DNA from: Methanobacteriota archaeon
GTDB lineage: Archaea; Halobacteriota; Methanomicrobia; Methanomicrobiales; Methanomicrobiaceae
Direction of reading: 5' to 3'
Assembly (NCBI GenBank): GCA_016841485.1
Contig: JAENZA010000008.1
Coordinates: 1 to 53,705, forward strand
Length of the DNA stretch: 53,705 bases
Positions 9,501 through 17,345 of the stretch are shown here, piece by piece. The notes beneath the pieces are model-generated. The model saw only the letters and a program-made list of their open reading frames with translations, did not search any database and had not been told where the DNA came from. Made by a program: the position numbers and the translations under genes. Within the stretch, counting starts at the first letter, position 1. Each line of letters begins with the position of its first letter.

Positions 9501-9723
9501 GAACGTCATCGATCTGATGCGCCGCGGCGAACTCAGCCTCATCATCAATGCACCATCCGGGAAGTACTCCCGGATTGATCATATGAAGATTATGCGGGCT
9601 GCGCTTGATTACAACATTCCGTACATCACGACGATGCAGGCGGCGCGTGCGGCGACACAGGCAATTGTCAGCCTGAAGAAGGATCAGATCACCATCGAAC
9701 CGCTGTCGCATTATCACAGATAA
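6559..9723 (+). CDS. carB: Carbamoyl-phosphate synthase, large subunit
   Basis: 1054 residues, full length. Two homologous ATP-grasp halves each begin with a nucleotide-binding motif (VLLIGSGPIQIGQAAEFD near residue 10; VLILGSGPIRIGQGIEFD near 540). The C-terminal 130 residues form the MGS-like allosteric domain (FISVGDAHKDD, GTEGTVERLEEHGI). With CarA it makes carbamoyl phosphate for pyrimidine and arginine synthesis. It follows carA directly; a glycosylase gene starts 20 bp downstream and may be read through. Confidence 0.98.
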   Translation: MPRREDIKKVLLIGSGPIQIGQAAEFDFSGSQACRALREEGIEVVLVNSNPATIQTDPEMADVIYVEPIKSDIIAKIIEKEKPQGILSGMGGQTGLNMTAELAEMGALEGVEILGTPLDAIYRGEDREKFRSLMEEIGEPVPRSIILNNLEQIDAALEMVGLPAIIRPAYTLGGAGGGVAHTPEELRRIVEIGLQRSRIHQVLIEESVIGWKEIEFEVMRDAADTCIIICGMENVDAMGIHTGESIVVAPILTLRDDEFQKLRSASLKIIRALDVQGGCNVQLAYKDGDYRVIEVNPRVSRSSALASKATGYPIARVAAKIAIGMRLDEIMNTVTGCTPASFEPAIDYVVVKVPRWPFDKFPNADRTLTTAMKSTGEVMAIGRTLEEAFMKAMRSVDTDINRHTSKSEIRMLLANPTDERFGCIFDAFREGFSVEEVSELTFISPFFLEKMKNVVVMETALVNGPVSDDLILGAKRNGFSTKEICSLSGVPESRISTLAPLPNYKMVDTCAAEFPATTPYFYSTWEDETEVVQDGKDKVLILGSGPIRIGQGIEFDYCTVHAVKALREEGVEVHIVNNNPETVSTDYDTSDRLFFEPMQLEDVVNILRSDSYAGVMVQFGGQNSVNLAMPLEKAIADYGLSTHILGTAPNAMDLAEDRDRFSQLLDTLEIPSPANSSAYSEEEAMRIAEKIGFPLLVRPSYVLGGRAMELVHDEVELQTYIKEAVRVSREHPVLIDSFLQNAIEIDVDAVCDGEDVLIGGIMEHIEEAGVHSGDSACVIPPQSLKPEIIDTVRDYTKKLALGIGVVGLINIQYAVKDGVVYVLEANPRASRTVPFVSKATGMPLAKIAAKTMLGMKIRDLGVSEPQIGHVAVKEVLLPFNKLPGVDIVLGPEMKSTGEVMGIDYDFGRAFYKASLSADNEIPLEGDVFISVGDAHKDDVIAIARQLHDQGLTIYGTEGTVERLEEHGIPANLVRKVQEGSPNVIDLMRRGELSLIINAPSGKYSRIDHMKIMRAALDYNIPYITTMQAARAATQAIVSLKKDQITIEPLSHYHR

Positions 9724-9743
9724 TTTTCAGTTATCCCAGAAGA

Positions 9744-10637
9744 ATGCCGGTGAAGAATGTGGAGGGTCCTGCTGGGGACCCTGAATCAGCCTTTTTTTCC
9801 CTCTACCGCACGTCCGGGATGGACGATGCAGCCATCGATCAGTTCAGAAGGATCATCTGGGACTATTATCGCACTTCTGGACGGCCGATGGCGTGGCGGG
9901 AGACTACAGACCCCTACCGCATCTATGTCTCCGAAGTCATGCTCCAGCAGACACAGGTGGAGAGGGTAAATACGAAATATCCTGAGTTTATAGCGGCATT
10001 TCCCGATTTTTCCTCGCTTGCCGGGGCCCCCCTCGGCGACATCCTGCGTGTCTGGCAGGGGATGGGGTACAACCGGAGGGCAAAGCTGATGAAGGCGGCT
10101 GCAGAACGGATCGTCAGCGAATTCGGGGGCAATCTTCCCCGTGATGTTGCCACCCTCCGGACCCTTCCCGGCCTGGGGTCTGCAACGGCGGCATCGGTTG
10201 CGGCATTTGCATACAACACCCCCGTGGTCTTCATCGAGACCAATATACGCAGGGTCTTCATTCATTTCTTCTTTGGGGAGCGGGAGGATGTCGCGGATTC
10301 GGAGATTCTTCCCCTCGTCGAACGCTCCCTCGACTGGATAAATCCCCGTGAATGGTATTATGCTCTCATGGACTACGGTGCGATGCTCAAACAGAAGGTA
10401 AAAAATCCCAATCTTCGCAGTACGGCGTACAAACGGCAGTCCACCTTTGAGGGGTCTTCCAGACAGGTCCGGGGCAAAATTCTCCGGCTTCTTCTGGACG
10501 GCGGGCCGACGGACAAAGAGACCATCATTTGCATGGTTGCCGATGAAAAAGGACGTACAGAGACGATTATCGGGGAACTGATTGCCGAAGGGTTTCTGGA
10601 GGAAGTGGAGGACGGGACAATTCGCATTCCTGATTAA
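9744..10637 (+). CDS. MutY-like HhH-GPD DNA glycosylase lacking the Fe-S cluster
   Basis: 297 residues. MutY/Nth core: SEVMLQQTQV (catalytic-type Glu64), helix-hairpin-helix LPGLGSATA (141-149), then IETNIRRVF, where bacterial MutY has DGN and the catalytic Asp. Here that position is Glu165. The four cysteines of the MutY/Nth 4Fe-4S loop are absent; the matching segment reads MDYGAMLKQKVKNPNLR and is followed by FEGSSRQVRGKIL and a winged-helix-like tail. Probably removes adenine opposite 8-oxoG or another base from mispairs. The N-terminal 25 residues look unconserved, so the ATG at 9819 is an alternative start. Confidence 0.8.
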   Translation: MPVKNVEGPAGDPESAFFSLYRTSGMDDAAIDQFRRIIWDYYRTSGRPMAWRETTDPYRIYVSEVMLQQTQVERVNTKYPEFIAAFPDFSSLAGAPLGDILRVWQGMGYNRRAKLMKAAAERIVSEFGGNLPRDVATLRTLPGLGSATAASVAAFAYNTPVVFIETNIRRVFIHFFFGEREDVADSEILPLVERSLDWINPREWYYALMDYGAMLKQKVKNPNLRSTAYKRQSTFEGSSRQVRGKILRLLLDGGPTDKETIICMVADEKGRTETIIGELIAEGFLEEVEDGTIRIPD

Positions 10638-10682
10638 ATTCCTAAAGGAACCTGTTTTTTAAATATCCAGAGAGCATAGGTC

Positions 10683-10700
10683 TGTTTGATCTGTCAAACA
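10683..10700 (+). promoter_or_regulatory. Inverted repeat upstream of the propeller/PEGA gene
   Basis: TGTTTGA-N4-TCAAACA, perfect 7-bp arms, 16 bases before the ATG at 10717. A TATA-like TTTTTTAAATA at about 10655 places the transcript start near the repeat. Operator or leader hairpin; the role is inferred. Confidence 0.4.
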
Positions 10701-10716
10701 TGGCAGGGAGACGGAT

Positions 10717-12057
10717 ATGACAACGAAAGATAGGGTGGCCATAAGGCCGCAGAACGGTTCAATGGCAGTCCGGCTATGCATCCTGCTCGCGGTTGCGGGA
10801 ATGATCTGCGGGAGTGCCGCAGCAGCAACACAGGGTGCCGAACTCGAGTGGCAGTATTCTGCAGGGACGAATTTCTATGACTGCGACATCTCACCGGACG
10901 GGATGTACGTGGCGACCGGGACCTATAATTCTCAGGTGATGCTCCTTACCATCGATGGTGAGCGGCTGTGGGGGCGCGATGCCGGTTCCCCTGTCTGGGG
11001 TGTTGCGGTCTCATCGGGAGCCCTGTATGTTGCCGCAGGCACCGACAAGGGAGATCTCTATGTCTATGATGGTACGGGAAACCTCCTGTGGTCCGAAGCG
11101 TTTACCGGTAAAGTGAATGATGTGGCACTGACATCCGACGGGTCACGCATTGCCGTGGCCTGCAGTGACGGCTACCAGTATGTCTTTGACAACGAAGGAA
11201 ACGAAGTCTGGAAATTCCGTGCATCATCGGGTGTCCTCTCAACGGCCATCTCGGAGGACGGGAGCTATGTTGCTGCGGGGACGCGGGATTTTGTCATAAA
11301 TTTCTTCGACCGTGACGGTGAGCGGCTCTGGAACCACAGGATCGACGGGCAGGTCTTTGGCGTCGACATATCCCCTGACGGAGAAAGCCTGATCGCCGGA
11401 GGAAGTGATGCCAATGCCTATGTCTTCGATTTCAACGGAAACCAGCTGCAAAAGATACCGCCGTCCTCAAAGGTGAATGATGTCTCGTCAGCCCGCATGG
11501 GGGCCTACTATGCTCTTGCGCAGAATGACAACATCGCCTCCGTCTACGACAATAATGTGAAGCCGGTCTCCAAACAGGCGGCTTCGGGAAATGTGAACGG
11601 TGTCTCCCTCTCGGGTGATGGCACGCGGCTTGCTGTCGCCTCCTCAGACGGCAACCTGTATCTCTACTCGCTCCCCGTACCGGTGATGCCGACACCGTAT
11701 GTCCCGACCGCGTCTCCGGAACCGGAACCGACACCACTTCCCGAAGGAACGGGTCTTCTCTCCGTCAGCTCGACACCGTCCGGCGCGACGGTCTATATCG
11801 ACAACCAGATGGAAGGGAGCACTCCACTGACCTCAACGCTTGCGGCCGGGTCCCATACCCTACTCGTCCGCCTGGACGGGTACACCGACTGGCAGAGTTC
11901 GGTTACGATTCCTGAAGGAGAGACGATATCGATTGCACCTGACCTGACTCCGATCGCTGCCCCGACAGCAACGCCCGCCGGGCAGCCGGTGATCCTCCTT
12001 GCCCTAGGGGTGTTCGGGTTGGTCCTGTGCTGTTGCAGGGAAGAGAAAAGAGATTAA
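10717..12057 (+). CDS. Exported beta-propeller protein with PEGA domain and C-terminal membrane anchor
   Basis: 446 residues. A signal peptide (hydrophobic LCILLAVAGMICGSAAAA) is followed by about seven PQQ/WD-like repeats of roughly 40 residues with the pattern ISPDG..VA.GT....V...D..G..LW (residues ~45-325). A Pro/Thr/Glu linker (~328-345), a PEGA domain (SSTPSGATVYIDN ... HTLLVRLDGYTDW, ~347-412) and a final hydrophobic segment with basic tail (residues ~424-446) follow. Probably a cell-surface or S-layer-associated protein facing outward; ligand unknown. It ends tail to tail with the pyrophosphatase, overlapping by 4 bases. Confidence 0.8.
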   Translation: MTTKDRVAIRPQNGSMAVRLCILLAVAGMICGSAAAATQGAELEWQYSAGTNFYDCDISPDGMYVATGTYNSQVMLLTIDGERLWGRDAGSPVWGVAVSSGALYVAAGTDKGDLYVYDGTGNLLWSEAFTGKVNDVALTSDGSRIAVACSDGYQYVFDNEGNEVWKFRASSGVLSTAISEDGSYVAAGTRDFVINFFDRDGERLWNHRIDGQVFGVDISPDGESLIAGGSDANAYVFDFNGNQLQKIPPSSKVNDVSSARMGAYYALAQNDNIASVYDNNVKPVSKQAASGNVNGVSLSGDGTRLAVASSDGNLYLYSLPVPVMPTPYVPTASPEPEPTPLPEGTGLLSVSSTPSGATVYIDNQMEGSTPLTSTLAAGSHTLLVRLDGYTDWQSSVTIPEGETISIAPDLTPIAAPTATPAGQPVILLALGVFGLVLCCCREEKRD

Positions 12058-13673
12058 ATATTTTTCAGAATGGAGCCGATTTTCGGGATAAAGTCATTTT
12101 TCCGGGACATGACTCCCTCCATTGTTACCGGAATACTGGAAAAGCCCAGTCCTTCGAGAAGGAGCTGGTCCCTTGCCTGGGCATAGATCATACTCGCATT
12201 TTCAAATACGCTTGTGTACATCGCAAGATAGAGGTCGGGGCGCGATGACTGGTGAATCTTATCGACCTCCCGCCTGATTTCAGCATTGTTCTGGTGACAG
12301 AAATCAAAGGTCGGTACCATTACCTGCGAAATGATGACGTGGCGGCCGAACAGCTCATACGCCTTCATGTCCGCGAGGAGTTGATCCCCAATCGATGCCC
12401 TGGTCATGTCCATTCCTTTTTCGATGAGTTCCGTCCCGTATGCCAGCGGGTCCATATCCACGATGCCTGCAAGATACGCCACCGCTTCTCTGTCAGCAGG
12501 CATCGTGGTGGAGAGCCTCAGGACCATCGTATCCGAAAGAATGCCTGAGAGAAGAAGCCCTGCTGTCGACCATTCGGGCTCCTTTCCGCTTTCCATGAAT
12601 TTCCGGGCTATGATGGTTGAGGTGGATCCCAGAGGATCGTTGAGAAACTTAATCGGTTTAAGGGTGGTCATCGCCCCTATCCGGTGGTGGTCGATGATCT
12701 CGATGATTTCAGCTGTTTCTATGCCGTCCACCGCCTGGGTATACTCATTGTGATCGACCAGGATGACCTGTTTCTGGACATCTTCCAAAAAGGTGTTTCG
12801 CGAGAGCATACCGAGATAGGTGTTGTTCTCACCGACGATGCAGGCCGTCCTGTACCGTGAGTCTGTGACCGCACGCTTTGCATATTCTATGGATGTATCC
12901 ATCGTGACCGTCGGAACATCGGTTGCCATCACATTGCGTGCCGGGAGGGAGAGGTTGATCATCTTTCCGACTCCGAAGGCATCGAGGTCGGTTGCAAGGA
13001 GTGAAACCCCGCGTTCCTTCGCACTCTGGATGACACGGTCGCCGACGGGGGCGCCGTCAGCAATGATGAGGGCGGCAATTCCCGCCGAGATCAGTGCGAG
13101 CTGTGACGGTTCGTTATCCCCCACGATTGCGATGTCATGCTCGCTGAGACGTGAAAGGGTGACATGAAGCGCGTCGATTGCGATGTACACCTTCCCCTCA
13201 AGGAGATCCTCGGAGGGGACTATGATCTTTGCTTCAAGGATTCGTTCCAGGGTCTCGAGTTTTATCGGGGCAAAGGCGAGCGGCTCGATTTTGTGGCGGG
13301 TTATATAGGTTCTCGCAAGGCCGTGTTCACTCATAATGCCGAGGAAATGCCCCTCTTCATCAGTCAGCGGCATGTTGCGGATATCATGATGGACCATCTG
13401 GTCGGCGACATCGATGGTAGGCGTGTCGGCAAGTGCGCTGACTGTGTACTTGAAGGGCATATCTGAGACGCTCGGCGCCACACTTTCAACGTATTCGGGA
13501 GGGCTGCGCCGGAAGGTCTCCAGAGCAAAGGATGTCTCGGGATTAACATCCCCGCATCGTGCGGCAACATAGGTCCCGGTGGCGCCCATTCCCAGAAAAT
13601 CCGCATATCCAAGTGCGCTGCAGATGCTGTCGGTATCCGGTTTTTTATGCCCGATAATGTAGATGGTGCTCAT
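12054..13673 (-). CDS. Family II (Mn-dependent) inorganic pyrophosphatase with CBS and DRTGG regulatory domains
   Basis: 539 residues. DHH phosphoesterase motifs: GHKKPDTDS (8-16), VDHNE, and IDHHRIG. Between the first DHH motifs lies an insert with two CBS repeats (PFKYTVSALADTPTI; MATDVPTVTMDTSIEYAKRA) split by a DRTGG-type domain. The C-terminal DHHA2 domain is present (SDTMVLRLSTTMPADREAV). It hydrolyses pyrophosphate in the cytosol. In characterised CBS pyrophosphatases adenine nucleotides control activity and DRTGG versions bind diadenosine polyphosphates; the same is inferred here. Monocistronic by position. Confidence 0.92.
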   Translation of the reverse strand: MSTIYIIGHKKPDTDSICSALGYADFLGMGATGTYVAARCGDVNPETSFALETFRRSPPEYVESVAPSVSDMPFKYTVSALADTPTIDVADQMVHHDIRNMPLTDEEGHFLGIMSEHGLARTYITRHKIEPLAFAPIKLETLERILEAKIIVPSEDLLEGKVYIAIDALHVTLSRLSEHDIAIVGDNEPSQLALISAGIAALIIADGAPVGDRVIQSAKERGVSLLATDLDAFGVGKMINLSLPARNVMATDVPTVTMDTSIEYAKRAVTDSRYRTACIVGENNTYLGMLSRNTFLEDVQKQVILVDHNEYTQAVDGIETAEIIEIIDHHRIGAMTTLKPIKFLNDPLGSTSTIIARKFMESGKEPEWSTAGLLLSGILSDTMVLRLSTTMPADREAVAYLAGIVDMDPLAYGTELIEKGMDMTRASIGDQLLADMKAYELFGRHVIISQVMVPTFDFCHQNNAEIRREVDKIHQSSRPDLYLAMYTSVFENASMIYAQARDQLLLEGLGFSSIPVTMEGVMSRKNDFIPKIGSILKNI

Positions 13674-13843
13674 GTTTTTCTCTCCCGAATACTCTTCCGT
13701 TCATCAATATGACAGGGAACTACATATGCATTTTGAGGGCGGGATTTCCATCGTCCTGTCCTGCAGAAGGTCGTATTCCCGAAATACCGAGAAGCAATAT
13801 TTATTACATCCTACCGGTAATGGGTTGATATTGGAGTTGTTTT

Positions 13844-14320
13844 ATGGAGATTGTCAAGATTCCGCATATGGAAAAAGAAGAATATGATGCCCTGATCCGC
13901 GATGGATATATTTCAAGGATAGCGTTCCAGGGAGAAAAATATCCGTATATCGCACCGTTCATGTATGTCTTCGACGGAAATTTTCTCTACTTCCTTTCAA
14001 CAAAATACGGGAGAAAAAACGATCTGTTCTCCAAGAGCCCATATGTCTCGGTTGAAGTGGAACGATATTCGATGGACATGTCCTGCTATAATTTCGTGAC
14101 CATGCAGGGAAGACTGGTTCAGGAAGAGGATGCAATCACCAAGAAGAAAGTCCGCAATATGTTCATCGAAATGATTCGCACCCACAAACTCTCGAATAAT
14201 GTCCTGGGAGCACTGGGGCACAATCCGGCAGACCCGGTGGAGTCCATTGCAGATGAAGAGCGCTCCAATATCTGGAAGCTGACCGGGGTAACCGATATCG
14301 TCGCCCTGAAAAATTTGTAG
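13844..14320 (+). CDS. Pyridoxamine 5'-phosphate oxidase-like flavin-binding protein
   Basis: 158 residues of the split-barrel FMN/F420-binding superfamily, nearest in feel to NimA-type proteins: MEKEEYDALIRDGYISRIAF, PYIAPFMYVFDGNFLYFLST, SVEVERYSMDMSCYNFVTMQGR. Probably a small cytosolic flavin-dependent reductase; substrate unknown. A GGAG sits about 10 bases before the ATG, with a TATA-like ATATTTAT near 13798. It is more AT-rich than its neighbours. Stands alone between the pyrophosphatase and the tup operon. Confidence 0.78.
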   Translation: MEIVKIPHMEKEEYDALIRDGYISRIAFQGEKYPYIAPFMYVFDGNFLYFLSTKYGRKNDLFSKSPYVSVEVERYSMDMSCYNFVTMQGRLVQEEDAITKKKVRNMFIEMIRTHKLSNNVLGALGHNPADPVESIADEERSNIWKLTGVTDIVALKNL

Positions 14321-14396
14321 TATTTATCACCTGTAAAAGGCCACCCTCCTTTTTTCATTTGTACACCAATTGCACCTTTGTTAAGCAAGAATGATT

Positions 14397-14420
14397 TATT
14401 TTGCCCATATGGGCAAAATA
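14397..14420 (+). promoter_or_regulatory. Perfect 24-bp palindrome upstream of tupABC (probable operator)
   Basis: The core TTTTGCCCATATGGGCAAAA (14399-14418) extends by two bases each side to a perfect 24-bp palindrome. It lies about 50 bases upstream of the tupA ATG in an AT-rich promoter region. No ORF crosses it. Likely binding site of a dimeric regulator, possibly responding to tungstate or molybdate. No matching regulator gene is seen in the window. Confidence 0.65.
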
Positions 14421-14468
14421 CATAGTTAATATTATGCAGGGGTCATGGCATAAATTGAGACGGATATT

Positions 14469-15431
14469 ATGTTGGACAGAAAATTTTTGCTGGCGGCCCT
14501 TGTGCTGATCGCGGCGGTGTTTCTCTGTGGGTGTACCTCTGACGGGGGTAATGACACAGCAACAGCGACGACCGCAGCGCCGACAGATACAGGTAGTGCA
14601 GCAACCCCTGAATTCCTGAAGATAGCAACCACAACGAGTCTTGATAACACCGGTCTTCTTGCAGACCTCAAGGACAGGTTTGAAGAGGACCATGATGTCA
14701 CTCTCCAGATCATCGCTGCCGGGACCGGCAAGGCCCTTGAGTACGGTGAACGCGGAGATGTTGATGTGCTTATGGTTCACGACAGGGCACGCGAAGATGT
14801 CTTCCTGGACAACGGCTACGGCATCAACCGGCGGGTCTTTGCCTACAACTACTTCATGATCGTCGGCCCCGAATCCGATCCTGCAGGCATTGCAGGGATG
14901 ACTCCCGAGGATGCATTCGTAACTCTCATTGAACAGGCGCAGACCAACCCCGATGTTGTGGTAGTCTCCCGTGGTGACAACTCCGGAACGCATGCAAAGG
15001 AGAAGGCAATCTGGACGAGTGCCGGCTATGACTATGACACCGAGGTCGCCGGTTCAGGTGAATGGTACGTCGAAGGCGGCCAGGGCATGGGCGCAACCCT
15101 CCAGATGGCAAATGAACTTCAGGCATACACGGTCTCCGACTCCGGCACCTATCTTGCCTACAAGGGAGATATCGACCTCGTGCCTCTCGTCGATGAAGGC
15201 GACGTTCTTTTAAACATCTACGGTGCGATGATGATCAATCCTGAACAGTTCTCCTACGTCAACTCGGAGATGGCAAAGGAATGGATCAACTTCCTGATCA
15301 CCCCCGAGATACAGCAGGTCATTGCAGACTTTGGTGTCGAGGAGTATGGCCAGCCGCTCTTCTTCCCCGCGCTCGGGAACTATGAGATTCTGGGCGTAAC
15401 CCCGGAAGAAGCCGAATCACCCATCCCCTGA
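14469..15431 (+). CDS. tupA: Tungstate ABC transporter, substrate-binding lipoprotein
   Basis: 320 residues. Lipoprotein signal with lipobox-like FLCGC at about residue 20, then a Thr/Ala-rich linker. The mature part carries the TupA hallmarks ATTTSLDNTGLL, AAGTGKALEYGERGDVDVL and VSRGDNSGTHAKE, which form the oxyanion pocket in this family. It captures tungstate outside the membrane for formylmethanofuran and formate dehydrogenases. First gene of tupABC, about 50 bases behind a perfect palindrome. Tungstate is preferred over molybdate by family resemblance; specificity is not proven by sequence. Confidence 0.9.
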   Translation: MLDRKFLLAALVLIAAVFLCGCTSDGGNDTATATTAAPTDTGSAATPEFLKIATTTSLDNTGLLADLKDRFEEDHDVTLQIIAAGTGKALEYGERGDVDVLMVHDRAREDVFLDNGYGINRRVFAYNYFMIVGPESDPAGIAGMTPEDAFVTLIEQAQTNPDVVVVSRGDNSGTHAKEKAIWTSAGYDYDTEVAGSGEWYVEGGQGMGATLQMANELQAYTVSDSGTYLAYKGDIDLVPLVDEGDVLLNIYGAMMINPEQFSYVNSEMAKEWINFLITPEIQQVIADFGVEEYGQPLFFPALGNYEILGVTPEEAESPIP

Positions 15432-15488
15432 TCGGAAACCCATTACTTTTTTTCTTCATCCGTTGTTAGTTTCTGAGAGAGGTGTGCG

Positions 15489-16181
15489 GTGAACGAGATT
15501 ATAGACGGTTTTTTAACGGCCATTCATCTCATCGTCACCTTTGACCCCGAGGTGTACGAGGTTGCCTTTCGCAGCATCTACATCACCTTCTCCGCCACCG
15601 TCATCGCATCGGTCATATCGATTCCCATTGCGCTTTTTTTGGCATTCCGGACATTTCCTGGAAAACGGACGATCATCAACCTGGTGCACACGCTCTATGC
15701 ACTCCCCACAGTGCTCATCGGTCTGGTGGTGTTTCTCATGCTCTCAAGGCAGGGGCCGTTCGGGTTTCTGGGCCTTCTCTTCACCCCCGGCGCCATGATC
15801 ATCGGCCAGGTGATCCTTGTCATCCCCATCATCATCGGGCTCACCTATTCGGCCCTGGTGGCCATGGACCCGGTGATAAAAGACACCATCATCTCACTCG
15901 GGGCAAACTACTTCCAATTCATGGCCTCGATCCTCAAGGAGATACGCTTCGTCGTCTATGCAACGGTCGCCATGGCATTTGGCAGGGCAATCTCGGAAGT
16001 CGGGGCCGCGATCATGATCGGCGGCAACATCCGCGGATATACGCGGGTTCTCACCACGTCCATCGCCCTGGAGACATCGATGGGAAATATCGAATTCTCG
16101 ATGGCCCTCGGGATCATCCTGCTCTTCATCGCGCTGATAGTCAACTTTGTCATGACCTCGATACGAAGGGAGGCCGATTGA
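15489..16181 (+). CDS. tupB: Tungstate ABC transporter, permease
   Basis: 230 residues with about five to six membrane helices and a BPD-permease signature loop (AMAFGRAISEVGAAIMIGG, residues ~158-176). It begins with GTG preceded by GAGAGGTG. It ends one base before tupC, consistent with a single operon tupA-tupB-tupC. The TupB family is typically about 230 residues. Confidence 0.9.
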   Translation: MNEIIDGFLTAIHLIVTFDPEVYEVAFRSIYITFSATVIASVISIPIALFLAFRTFPGKRTIINLVHTLYALPTVLIGLVVFLMLSRQGPFGFLGLLFTPGAMIIGQVILVIPIIIGLTYSALVAMDPVIKDTIISLGANYFQFMASILKEIRFVVYATVAMAFGRAISEVGAAIMIGGNIRGYTRVLTTSIALETSMGNIEFSMALGIILLFIALIVNFVMTSIRREAD

Positions 16182-16182
16182 T

Positions 16183-17265
16183 ATGCTCAGGATTGAGGGA
16201 CTGTGCAAATCCTTCGGGGAAAAAGAGGTGATCCGGGGCCTTGATGCCGAGATACGCAAAGGCGAGATATTTGTGATCATCGGGCCGTCGGGGCAGGGGA
16301 AATCCACCATTCTCCGGCTCATTGATCTGCTCGACACGCCGACGGATGGCAAAATCCTGCTGGAGGGGACGGAGATCACGACGCTTTCCGACAGGGAACA
16401 GCAGCAGGTGCGCCGAAGGATCGGCATGGTCTTCCAGGATCCGGCCATATTCCGGGGGTCGGTGTACGAAAATGTCGCTTATGGTCTTCGGTTCCGGGAC
16501 CTCTCAAAGGAGGAGGTCCACCGCCGGGTGACCCTGGCTCTCCATGACGTGCGGCTGGAAGGATTTGAGGAGCAGGATGCCCGGACACTCTCCGGGGGGG
16601 AAAAGCACCGCGTCGCCTTTGCCCGGACCATCGTGACGCAGCCCGACCTCATTCTGATGGACGAACCGACCTCCGACCTGGACCCGGTCACCACCGGGAT
16701 TCTGGAGGACCTGATCTTCTTCATACGGGACACCCATCATGCGACCATCATCCTCTCCACCCACGACATGTACCAGGGGCAGCGCCTCGGCGATCGCATT
16801 GCGGTGATGATGGGGGGGACCTTCATCCAGACCGGGACCCTGAAGGAGGTATTCACCGCGCCGAATACCCGGGAAGTAGCCTATTTCATCGGGTTTGAAA
16901 ATATCTTCGACGGCGAGATCATACGGAGTGAAGGGGGCGTGGCAACGGTTGCTTCGGGAGGAACAGAGATACTTGCCGTCACCGACCGTCCGGTTGGGAG
17001 CAGCATCTCGTGGTGCCTGCGGACCGAGGATATTCGCCTGCACATGTCTGAAGAGCGGCATGGCAGGTCGCCGATGGCCAACCACCTGAACGGCGTCGTC
17101 AAGTCCATTGAAATGGTGGGGCCCCAGAATCACGTCACCATTGACTGCGGGATAGACATAACGCTCACCGTCTCCTGGCGATTTGCCGAGAGGGTTCATC
17201 TCGCCCCCGGAATGACGGTATGGGTTGCATTCAATGCAGGTTCGGTGCAGGTCATGGAACGATAG
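16183..17265 (+). CDS. tupC: Tungstate ABC transporter, ATP-binding protein
   Basis: 360 residues. Walker A GPSGQGKST (34-42), Q-loop in VFQDPAIF, signature LSGGEKHRVAFAR, Walker B LILMDEPTSDLD and a switch His in LSTHDM. The C-terminal ~130 residues (SISWCLRTEDIRL ... NHLNGVVKSIEM) look like a TOBE-type oxyanion regulatory domain, as in ModC/WtpC. It energises TupB. Starts one base after tupB. Confidence 0.9.
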   Translation: MLRIEGLCKSFGEKEVIRGLDAEIRKGEIFVIIGPSGQGKSTILRLIDLLDTPTDGKILLEGTEITTLSDREQQQVRRRIGMVFQDPAIFRGSVYENVAYGLRFRDLSKEEVHRRVTLALHDVRLEGFEEQDARTLSGGEKHRVAFARTIVTQPDLILMDEPTSDLDPVTTGILEDLIFFIRDTHHATIILSTHDMYQGQRLGDRIAVMMGGTFIQTGTLKEVFTAPNTREVAYFIGFENIFDGEIIRSEGGVATVASGGTEILAVTDRPVGSSISWCLRTEDIRLHMSEERHGRSPMANHLNGVVKSIEMVGPQNHVTIDCGIDITLTVSWRFAERVHLAPGMTVWVAFNAGSVQVMER

Positions 17266-17345
17266 CCGTCCCCTCCGCCGCCCACCCGTTTTCCGATCTT
17301 TTATCCGGCAGTAAATGAGAAAGGTACGTTGGAGTCTATCAGTTC

